42,310 nucleotides of DNA from Candidatus Cloacimonadales bacterium (lineage in GTDB: Bacteria; Cloacimonadota; Cloacimonadia; Cloacimonadales; TCS61), in assembly GCA_030656075.1 (NCBI GenBank), contig JAUSOT010000096.1:1-42310 (forward strand). Reading direction: 5' to 3'. Below, piece by piece: positions 1 to 6,711 of this stretch. The stretch's first letter is position 1; every line of letters begins with the position of its first letter. The position numbers and the translations under genes were made by a program. The notes beneath the pieces were generated by a model. That model was given only the letters and a program-made list of their open reading frames with translations, was not told the DNA's origin and made no database searches.

Positions 1-1
1 A

Positions 2-86
2 CCTTCTCCAAAGGAGAAGGAAATGAAACTTCCAATTGTCTAAACCCACTATTTTCCCTCTCCTTTGGGGAGGGCTGGGGTGGGTC
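2..86. repeat. Two palindromic intergenic repeats
   Basis: The first palindrome is CCTTCTCC-AAA-GGAGAAGG. The second is CCCTCTCC-TTT-GGGGAGGG followed by CTGGGGTGGGT. The second belongs to the same GC-rich palindromic family seen at 6175, 10085, 24236, 24450, 24715 and 33480. It lies just downstream of the minus-strand chaperone gene. It could act as a transcript-end hairpin, but there is no clean T-run, so it is called a dispersed repeat. Confidence 0.7.
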
Positions 87-128
87 AATTAATTTCAAAA
101 ACACCCTATTTATGCAAAACCTTTTATC

Positions 129-1874
129 CTATTTTTCAGGATTTTCGGTTTTGTTCATATCTTCAGTTCTTTCTGAAGAACTTTCACTTTCAAAGCTATC
201 TAATAAGTTACTCTTTCCTTCCAGTTCGTCAATCATAAATTTTGCCGATTCGTGAAGTTCCCCTTCCGGAAATTTAGTTAGAACATCATTGAAACAGGCT
301 AGAGCTTTCTCTTTTTCCTTCAGTTCTTCCGCATATAAAAATCCCTTCATGAAAGTAGCCTTGTAATCGTCCACGTTATTAGGATAGTTTTTGATTACCT
401 GATCATAATAGAAAATAGCATCGTTGAATTTGCGGCGTTTCTGAGCGTTTTCAGCTTTGTTGAAATACTCCTCAGATGTCAGGATCACGATCATTCTTTC
501 AGGATATTTTTTTAAATTATATTTCTTTTCCAGCTGAATCGTTATATCTTCAAAATTCTTTTTGGAAAGGTCTTTCATCATCTGTGATTTCACTTTCACG
601 GTGATGCTGTCGAAAGGTGAAGCGACTGCTTTCACGTCTTCCAAAATGCGGATGAAAGCATAAACATCTTTCGAATTCTTAAAAATCTTGCTCAGTTTAT
701 TCGGTTTTGTGCTCCAAACCATTTCATTATAAACTTCATCTTTTCCGATGCCGGGGATAATGCCGTTATGATAAACATGATCAAGAACTCCATCTTTGGC
801 AGTGTAAACGGAGCTTTCGGCGATGAGAGCAGAAATTGCAGCATCATCTTTTTTCTTGATGAGCTTTTTAACTTCCTTCTGCTTAGTCTTGGCGACGTCT
901 TCGTTCTCAAATCCGAAAGTCTGGATCTTGCGGTAGGGATTGGTGCTGAATTCAGCGATATTTTCTTTGTAGTATTTCCGCATTCCCTTATCTGATATAT
1001 CGATGGGATCAACTACTAATTGATTATACACGGTGCGCAGCATCATGTTGCGATGGATTTGGGAAATAGTGCTTTTCACGGTTGGATAGTTTTCATAGCC
1101 CAGTTCTACAGCTTTAAGGAAGAAAACTTCCAATTCAGTCCAATTTTGCAGGTATTTGTTCAAATCTTCATTAGTGCGGATGGCGGCTTTATTTTGGTCC
1201 GGCAAGGTTGCATAATTAGTGGCAAATTCTCCCACGGTAAGCTCAATATCCGGATTATTGCCGGTAACGAGGATCTGATCTGCATTGACCATGTTGCTGT
1301 CGATAGCGGTCAGGTTGAAAGAAGCGATAACATCATCATTGAGCTTAACTTCATATTTAGCAAAAAGTTCTGCCTTTATGCCAGCCATAAATTCTTTTTC
1401 TTTTTGCGGTTGCAGTCTTTGTTCGATTTCCTTTTCGGATTCCTCGTAGGTTCTGCCGGCAAATAAAGTGTTATTTTCATTGAAATAAGCTTTCTTTTCA
1501 GCATCTATATAGGTTAATTCTTCATCAATAACTTCCTTTTTATATTCATTAAAATAAACAGATTTCACCTGGTTGTCGATTGAACTGAAATATCTTTCAT
1601 CCTGTTTCACATTTCGAGCCAGAGCTTCCTGAAAAAATAATTCTTCCGTGCAAAGATCATTGAGAAGTGATTCTTTTCCTTCCGGTGTAGCATATTTCGG
1701 CTGGTATATTGGCGGGATCATTTCAATTCGAGCATCCAAGTCGCCCATCGATATGCTGCCGCCGTCAAATTCGGCAATTACGGTCTCAGCAGGAATACTG
1801 CCGGCAAAGATGTTCAATGCGATCAAATAAAAAAATGCCATAACGATAATTTGCTTTTTCTTTGTTCCTGTCAT
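129..1874 (-). CDS. Periplasmic parvulin-like (SurA/PpiC-type) peptidyl-prolyl isomerase/chaperone with C-terminal TPR
   Basis: Likely a periplasmic folding chaperone for outer-membrane or secreted proteins. After the start there is a signal-like segment (IIVMAFFYLIALNIFAGS). Next comes a SurA-N-like helical region (VIAEFDGGSISMGDLDARI, then EGKESLLNDLCTEELFFQEA) typical of this family. A central part (about residues 300-410) resembles a degenerate parvulin domain. The last ~110 residues hold TPR-like helices (FNDAIFYYDQVIKNYPNN). I place the start at ATG 1874 (581 aa) rather than the GTG at 1889 of the ORF track, because GAGG about nine bases upstream is a better ribosome site and the GTG overlaps it. 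Isomerase activity is not shown by the sequence and it may be a pure chaperone. It is divergent from the PTS IIA gene, and the PorV-like proteins nearby are plausible clients (inference). Confidence 0.75.
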   Translation of the reverse strand: MTGTKKKQIIVMAFFYLIALNIFAGSIPAETVIAEFDGGSISMGDLDARIEMIPPIYQPKYATPEGKESLLNDLCTEELFFQEALARNVKQDERYFSSIDNQVKSVYFNEYKKEVIDEELTYIDAEKKAYFNENNTLFAGRTYEESEKEIEQRLQPQKEKEFMAGIKAELFAKYEVKLNDDVIASFNLTAIDSNMVNADQILVTGNNPDIELTVGEFATNYATLPDQNKAAIRTNEDLNKYLQNWTELEVFFLKAVELGYENYPTVKSTISQIHRNMMLRTVYNQLVVDPIDISDKGMRKYYKENIAEFSTNPYRKIQTFGFENEDVAKTKQKEVKKLIKKKDDAAISALIAESSVYTAKDGVLDHVYHNGIIPGIGKDEVYNEMVWSTKPNKLSKIFKNSKDVYAFIRILEDVKAVASPFDSITVKVKSQMMKDLSKKNFEDITIQLEKKYNLKKYPERMIVILTSEEYFNKAENAQKRRKFNDAIFYYDQVIKNYPNNVDDYKATFMKGFLYAEELKEKEKALACFNDVLTKFPEGELHESAKFMIDELEGKSNLLDSFESESSSERTEDMNKTENPEK

Positions 1875-1921
1875 TTGTGTTAACCTCACTCACTTATTTA
1901 ATTTGCAACACAAAAAATTAT

Positions 1922-1939
1922 TTGACTGTTTCAAGTCAA
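1922..1939. promoter_or_regulatory. Small inverted repeat between divergent genes
   Basis: TTGACT-GTTTCA-AGTCAA is a perfect 6-bp inverted repeat in the ~118-bp spacer between two divergent genes. The position would suit an operator or part of a promoter, but six base pairs is short and no regulator is identified. Confidence 0.25.
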
Positions 1940-1992
1940 GGAAATAAATGGATGCGTTTGAAATGCTTGAATAGTGATCGGGGAAAGATTTA

Positions 1993-2445
1993 ATGAGTAT
2001 GTTTGCGAGAGAATTAATAAAATTAAAATATTACGCTTTAGATAAAAAAAGTTGTCTAAACGAAATGGTAGAACTTTTATATGAGAAAGGCATAGTAAAA
2101 TTTCCTGAGAGATTTTTCAAGTCGATCATCGACCGTGAAAAATTGATGTCAACCGGCATTGGCAGGAAAGTAGCGATCCCTCATGCCCGTTCCGATGCGG
2201 TGGATGAATTGAAGATTGCCGTCTATCTGCTTGACAACGAACTGGAGTTCGACTCGATTGACGGCGAACCGGTGCAGATCATCTTCATGATCGCTGTGCC
2301 GGAAAGAATGAAAGAAGTATATATGAAGGTTCTGAGTGCGATCTCAAACTTTTTCCGCAAAGAAGAAAATCGCGACAGGATCTTGCATTGTACTTCAGTA
2401 GATGAACTTTGTACAATTTTAGAGGAAGTGAATGATGAAATTTAG
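1993..2445 (+). CDS. ptsN: PTS IIA domain protein, PtsN (nitrogen-type EIIA) like
   Basis: A 150-aa single-domain PTS EIIA of the fructose/mannitol/nitrogen type. The phosphorylatable His is His64 in GRKVAIPHARSD, preceded by the usual MSTGIG segment. Family members take phosphate from HPr/NPr. PtsN proteins act as regulators rather than sugar transporters. There is no IIB or IIC gene beside it, which favours a regulatory role. The C-terminus (ISNFFRKEENRDRIL...LCTILEE) is family-like. The last codons overlap the start of the PorV-like gene, so the two are probably translationally coupled. The ribosome site (GGGGAAAG) is modest, and ATG 1999 is an alternative start. Confidence 0.85.
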   Translation: MSMFARELIKLKYYALDKKSCLNEMVELLYEKGIVKFPERFFKSIIDREKLMSTGIGRKVAIPHARSDAVDELKIAVYLLDNELEFDSIDGEPVQIIFMIAVPERMKEVYMKVLSAISNFFRKEENRDRILHCTSVDELCTILEEVNDEI

Positions 2446-3376
2446 AATTCTATCATTACTGCTGTTAGCACCCTTATTTTTGATGGGAATTGATGAAGAT
2501 GCCGGGACGACCGGACTAACTTTTTTTAAAGTAAACTATTCAGCCAGAGCTGCTGCCATGGGAAATGCCTACACCGGGCTTTCCAATGATGCCAGTGCTG
2601 TGTTTTTTAATCCCGCCGGGCTGGTTCAGCTTTCCCGGATGGAAGCAACGGTGACCTATATGAGCTACCTGGATGGAATAAATTGCGGATCGATGGCTTA
2701 TGCCTATCCTCTTGATGAAAAAACCACTTTCGCTGTTTTCAGCAAAGTTCTTTCTGCCACCGAAGACAAAACACTGGTGGATGAATACGGGCAATATGGC
2801 GGAACGGACGGCAGTTTCGGTTTTTCAGATATCATTTTCGGAGTAAGCGTAGCTCGTTATCTTCTGGACATGCTGGATATGGGAATAAACGTAAAATATC
2901 TAAGGGAATCTATCGACGGACACACCGCCACTGCTGCTGCTATCGATGTTGGCATCATGCATCAAACCACCAGCAAAAACCTGAAAGTGGGAATTGCACT
3001 CAGAAATATAGGCCAGCAGCTTTCCTACTACACTTCCGAAGAATACGAAGAAAACCTGCCGACCATTGCCACGGTCGGTTTCAATCTGCATCCTAAAGAT
3101 AACCTTTATTTGACCGCTGATATTTATAAACCTTTGAATTATGATTACACCGGCAGGATCGGGATGGAATTTCAACCTCTTCCGTTGCTGGCTTTGCGTG
3201 CTGGTTATAAAACTAATGCCAAAGACTGGCAGGGCGGCAGTGATGACGCACTTTCCGGTATGTCTTTTGGCCTTGGCTTCGATCTGAGTGAATATAAGAT
3301 CAAATTGGATTATGCGGTGGTTTCCTACGGCGATCTGGGTTATGTGAACCAGATTACGCTGAATTATATATTTTAG
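2435..3376 (+). CDS. PorV/PorQ-like outer-membrane beta-barrel protein (copy 1)
   Basis: About 313 aa with a signal peptide (FRILSLLLLAPLFLMG). The family signature follows: TGLTFFKVNYSARAAAMGNAYTG then NDASAVFFNPAGL. The rest alternates as expected for a FadL-type/PorV barrel and ends with an aromatic final strand (NQITLNYIF). In Bacteroidetes PorV is the outer-membrane shuttle of the type IX secretion system, and PorQ-like relatives have less clear roles. ATG 2435 is preferred to ATG 2432 because AGAGGAAG then lies at normal distance. The gene overlaps the PtsN-like gene by 11 bases, and the CTD-tailed C25-like protein follows after a ~600-bp repeat-bearing gap. Whether it truly shuttles that protein is inference. 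Confidence 0.85.
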   Translation: MKFRILSLLLLAPLFLMGIDEDAGTTGLTFFKVNYSARAAAMGNAYTGLSNDASAVFFNPAGLVQLSRMEATVTYMSYLDGINCGSMAYAYPLDEKTTFAVFSKVLSATEDKTLVDEYGQYGGTDGSFGFSDIIFGVSVARYLLDMLDMGINVKYLRESIDGHTATAAAIDVGIMHQTTSKNLKVGIALRNIGQQLSYYTSEEYEENLPTIATVGFNLHPKDNLYLTADIYKPLNYDYTGRIGMEFQPLPLLALRAGYKTNAKDWQGGSDDALSGMSFGLGFDLSEYKIKLDYAVVSYGDLGYVNQITLNYIF

Positions 3377-3397
3377 AAGATAATTATACCTAAACCT

Positions 3398-3471
3398 TGC
3401 GAAGGTTAATTCCCTCTTGAGAGGGGTGCGGCTTTAGCCGTGGGGTGTGTACGACCTTAGCAAGGTTAATT
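3398..3471. repeat. Compound palindromic repeat
   Basis: It contains CCCTCTTGAGAGGG, then CGGCTTTAGCCG, bracketed by two related copies of CCTT-GC-AAGGTTAATT. It lies directly after the PorV-like gene and has no coding potential. Confidence 0.6.
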
Positions 3472-3532
3472 GTCATTTTCGGGAAATCGGGAATCAATCA
3501 AATGAGATACCAGATCGTGGTCGAGTATGACA

Positions 3533-3712
3533 TTTCCCTATAAATATTGGGTGGGTAGAACCTTCCGAACGTTGATTACTCTTTAAAAAAAACGTGTCTT
3601 TCTGAGAAACTCTTTGTGCTATTCTCACGAAGAATCTATTGAATCTTAATTTCAGTTCTATTATTGCATTGAGATTCTTCCGAAGAACTACGTGCAAGAA
3701 ACGTCAGAAAGA
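3533..3712. repeat. Dispersed repeat A, copy 1 (MITE-like, with 41-nt imperfect inverted arms)
   Basis: Bases 3533-3638 match 5885-5989 almost exactly: three substitutions and one A-run length change over about 105 bases. The element continues into an inverted arm. TCTTTCTGA...GAAGAATCT at 3597-3637 pairs imperfectly with AGATTCTTC...TCAGAAAGA at 3672-3712, both arms 41 nt. This resembles a non-autonomous hairpin element, and no transposase is present. Confidence 0.8.
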
Positions 3713-3993
3713 CAAAGCTGTCATTCCCGAGAAATCTGGAATCTATGAAAAAGGAAAACCCCAGTCAAGCTGAGGATGACAATAAGAGGGAAATAACATT
3801 CTACAAAGCCGGGTATATTTTACTATCTTTCTACAAAAAAAAAATCCTTGCAGAAAAAAATCCTTTTATTGAAATAGCATCCGAATAAGAAATTGATTTA
3901 ATTTTTCATTTTTACAATAAATATTTTGGGAGTTGCCGAACAGCCTTGATAGCTTTATTATCTTTGCAAATAATTTCAAAAAAGGGGAAAAAT
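3713..3993. other. AT-rich upstream region of the C25-like gene
   Basis: No gene is seen. It holds ATTCCCGAGAAATCTGGAATCT, a degenerate dispersed-repeat remnant, then strongly A/T-rich sequence leading to the AAAGGGGAAA ribosome site. A promoter is expected here, but none stands out clearly. Confidence 0.4.
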
Positions 3994-5823
3994 ATGGCAA
4001 AGCGACTTACAATCATAGGCATGATTCTCATGCTGATCAATCTCAATGCGATTAATTCTAAAAAACAGGAAAACATTGAAAGAGCGCGAACAGGGCAGCA
4101 TATTATAATCGCACCCGAAGAATTCTTAACTCAGGCAAACCTATTTGCAGATTTCTATTGGGATGAATTTCAAATTGAACGTGTAGTTGTCGATCAGCAG
4201 GACATATTTGATCAAATGAATGGCGGAGTTGCAGATCCGGATGCGATCCGAGAATACTTGATAGAATTCTTTGATGATCCTACTGTTTGGTTAGATAGTT
4301 CTGTTTTATTAATGGGAAGTGGAACTGAGGACTGGAACGTTCCTAATGATAAAAACCGGATTATTGTTACAGAATATTCTGATGATGAATTTGTATTATT
4401 AGATACAGATTATTACCCGGATGTTCCCATTGGCAGATTTCCAGCTCAGAATGAAGATCAATTAAATCTTATAATAAATAGGAACATTCAGTATATCACA
4501 AACCCCACAACTGGTTGGTGGCGTAATAAAATGCTCATGGTCGTGGATGATGAACATAAAGGAAATCAATTGGAAGGATTAACTTACAATAGTGGTTTAA
4601 ATCACACAGCCAGATCTCAGGATACAGCCGAAGTGTTATCTGATGCAGTTTGGCTAGACCGCGTGTTAGGAATTGAATATGAGATGTATCCAAATGGTAA
4701 TAAACCTGAAGCTGCTCAGGATGTTATCGATAAGGTAAATGAAGGCAGATTGATCTGGCATTATATTGGACACGGAAACGAAGATGTGTTGGGGGATGAG
4801 GAATATTTCAGAGCTTCTACTCAACTACAATTATTACAGAATGCAGATAAACTTCCTCTTTTTACTGCTGCATCTGTAGATGTAGGTGATTTTAGCTCTT
4901 TGGAATACGACTGTATGGCAGAACAATTTCTTACGTATGAATTTGGTGGAGCAATTGCTACTATTGCACCCAGGGGTTCGACTGATGGGCACTCAAACCA
5001 CCTTCTATTTCTGGCTTTTTTCCAAAATATGATCAATGATTATAATTATCTGGGCGCTGCTCTTCTTGATGCAAAACTTAATTGTTCTGCTTCGATTGGT
5101 AATAGCAAGCTTTACAACATATTAGGAGATCCGTTGCTTTTTGTGAATCCTCCGGATCGAGATGAAAACATTTCAATAGTTGGAAATCCAACAACTTTGT
5201 ATTATGAAGATGATGTTGAAATTTTCGGACAACTTCCGAACGCTAATTACACTTTTTCGGATTTCAAAGCATTTGAATCGGAATATGATTGCTATTATAC
5301 CAATACCTTGAATGGTGCTACTTACGAAGTGGATTACACTAAATTCGGTGAACCATATTTTGAAGAAGAAATTGCTATTTCCGGCGATTATTACGAAACT
5401 TCATTTTCCGTTACACCCGGTATTCAAACAGGTGAACAAGCCAGAATGATCAGCTACATTCATAGTGTTGAGGATGATTATGTTCAATACCTATATCCGA
5501 TTACTATTATGGAAGAAACGCAATCTCCGGACGATCCGATGTTGCCAAATGAATTATCAGCAAGTAATTACCCCAATCCCTTCAATCCTTCCACGACGAT
5601 TAGCTTTGCCTTACCGGAAGATACAAACGTAAGTCTTTCAATCTATAATTTAAAGGGTCAGCTTTTGAAACAACTTTTAGCTGAAAGCAAAATAGCAGGA
5701 ATGTATTCAGTGATGTGGGATGGTAAGGATTCTAAAAATACACAAGTTTCCAGTGGAGTTTATTTTTATCAATTGGAAACTCCGTCCAAAACGATAACTA
5801 AACGTATGTTGATGTTGAAGTGA
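3994..5823 (+). CDS. C25 (gingipain-like) peptidase homologue with C-terminal T9SS/FlgD-like domain; catalytic Cys position replaced
   Basis: The start is set at ATG 3994 (609 aa) behind AAAGGGGAAA. The ORF track began at an upstream TTG. Layout: signal peptide (LTIIGMILMLINLNA); a C25-type region with DVPIGRFPAQN, a Trp-containing WWRNKMLMVVDDE segment and the catalytic His motif HYIGHGNED (His260); then ASVDVGDF where family members normally have an ASC.VG.F-like motif. The nucleophile position is therefore Val (codon GTA at 4876-4878). The C-terminal ~85 residues form a sorting domain starting ASNYPNPFNPSTTISF and ending TKRMLMLK. From the family it would be a secreted or surface protein. 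The missing Cys suggests it is inactive as a protease or has another role such as binding. It lies next to a PorV-like gene and between two copies of repeat A. Confidence 0.82.
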   Translation: MAKRLTIIGMILMLINLNAINSKKQENIERARTGQHIIIAPEEFLTQANLFADFYWDEFQIERVVVDQQDIFDQMNGGVADPDAIREYLIEFFDDPTVWLDSSVLLMGSGTEDWNVPNDKNRIIVTEYSDDEFVLLDTDYYPDVPIGRFPAQNEDQLNLIINRNIQYITNPTTGWWRNKMLMVVDDEHKGNQLEGLTYNSGLNHTARSQDTAEVLSDAVWLDRVLGIEYEMYPNGNKPEAAQDVIDKVNEGRLIWHYIGHGNEDVLGDEEYFRASTQLQLLQNADKLPLFTAASVDVGDFSSLEYDCMAEQFLTYEFGGAIATIAPRGSTDGHSNHLLFLAFFQNMINDYNYLGAALLDAKLNCSASIGNSKLYNILGDPLLFVNPPDRDENISIVGNPTTLYYEDDVEIFGQLPNANYTFSDFKAFESEYDCYYTNTLNGATYEVDYTKFGEPYFEEEIAISGDYYETSFSVTPGIQTGEQARMISYIHSVEDDYVQYLYPITIMEETQSPDDPMLPNELSASNYPNPFNPSTTISFALPEDTNVSLSIYNLKGQLLKQLLAESKIAGMYSVMWDGKDSKNTQVSSGVYFYQLETPSKTITKRMLMLK

Positions 5824-5870
5824 TGTATAGCGACGTTGCGCGTTGATTAAACGTGCAACGTCGCTATACA
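5824..5870. terminator. Long hairpin immediately after the C25-like gene
   Basis: TGTATAGCGACGTTGC and GCAACGTCGCTATACA form a perfect 16-bp stem. It extends five more pairs (one mismatch) around the loop GATTA and begins at the base after the stop codon. There is no downstream T-run, so it may be a 3' stabilising or processing hairpin or another dispersed repeat rather than a classical intrinsic terminator. Confidence 0.55.
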
Positions 5871-5884
5871 AAAAGTTTGCGAAT

Positions 5885-6058
5885 TTTCCCTATAAATATT
5901 GGATGGATAGAACCTTCCGAACGTTGATTGCTCTTTAAAAAAACGTGTCTTTCTGAGAAACTCTTTGTGCTATTCTCACGAAGAATCTACTCAAAAAATA
6001 GATTCTTCCGACTTCGCTAAAGCTTCGACAGGATAAGTCGTCGAATGCGAAAGAATTG
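5885..6058. repeat. Dispersed repeat A, copy 2
   Basis: Bases 5885-5989 are about 96% identical to 3533-3638. The following arm (AGATTCTTCCGACTTCGC... to GCGAAAGA) is again an imperfect inverted complement of TCTTTCTGA..., but its inner sequence differs from copy 1. Together the two copies bracket the C25-like gene in direct orientation. Confidence 0.8.
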
Positions 6059-6174
6059 ATCACTTTGCCTCAACTTCTTTCAAATATTCTCGGGGGAGAT
6101 GTGGCAAAGTTTGGGGATTGCAAGAAACTAAATTTATAAAAGAACGAAGAAATGTGTTTAAAGAAATAAATCCG

Positions 6175-6210
6175 CTCCCCTCTTGATTTGAAGAGGGGCT
6201 GGGGGAGTTC
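6175..6210. repeat. GC-rich palindromic repeat (CTCCCCTCTT...AAGAGGGGCTGGGGGAG)
   Basis: CCCCTCTT-GATTTG-AAGAGGGG is a perfect 8-bp stem followed by CTGGGGGAGTT. It has the same design as the repeat at 56-86. Confidence 0.7.
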
Positions 6211-6343
6211 AAACATCCAATATCCAACCCGGAATTTCCAAGGATAAAGTAAAAAAGTGTAAGAATATGTGAAAGATGTATTTCCCCCTGAATCAGGGCA
6301 GAGTGTGTGAAAATAGTAGCCCGACACTCCGTGGCGGAAACCA

Positions 6344-6412
6344 GATGTTTTCGCTGATCGTCCTCGATCAGATTTGTGGGGCTTTCGGGACGAAAGCAAG
6401 AAACAAGGTGGA
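6344..6412. repeat. Dispersed repeat B, copy 1 (double hairpin)
   Basis: It shares GTTTTCGCTGATCGTC.TCGATC, GGCTTTCGGGACGAAAGCA and AAACAA.GTGGA with 24335-24411. It contains two small hairpins, CTGATCG-TCCT-CGATCAG and GCTTTCG-GGA-CGAAAGC. No protein-coding signal is apparent. Confidence 0.65.
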
Positions 6413-6711
6413 CACCCCGGGACGAGAAGTCCAAATAGTATTCCCTTCCGAAGCTTGTCTGCATGCGTTTCTTGTGGAAGAAGATTCGGAAAGGTGTGTC
6501 GTTAATTTCTTTCAAAGGAATCTTATATTCCCTCGCTTGCGACGTAAGTGTCGGCTTTCGACGAAAACGATCATCTTTTCTGTCATCTTTTCCGCAGGAG
6601 TAAGAGAGGGACAGCAGGGTGAGTTCATTTACTCATTTCATTTCTCCGAAAAAAGGTTAGACATAAATTTACAGATTTATTTTTTGGAACAAATTTGAAT
6701 TTGGGGTAAGG

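Larger units (their letters stand above)
6059..6711. other. Gene-poor, repeat-derived spacer before glyS
   Basis: No convincing gene is present. ORFs on both strands here (for example 6276-6698) have arbitrary composition and run through repeats that recur elsewhere. TGTGGCAAAGTTTGGGGATTG, near 6100, resembles TGTGACAAAGTTTAGGGAAT near 24521. The stretch just before 6712 is AT-rich and ends in GGGGTAAGG, the glyS ribosome site. Confidence 0.6.

Noticed and set aside
1020-1466. 148-aa plus-strand ORF opposite the chaperone gene
   Set aside because: Antisense shadow; the minus-strand frame has the signal peptide and family features.
3946-3993. Upstream TTG start of the C25-like ORF
   Set aside because: The AAAGGGGAAA ribosome site and the signal peptide begin at ATG 3994; the extra 16 residues would spoil the signal sequence.
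6276-6698. 140-aa plus-strand ORF before glyS
   Set aside because: It runs through dispersed repeats that also occur at 24.3 kb, has no ribosome site of note and no family resemblance.
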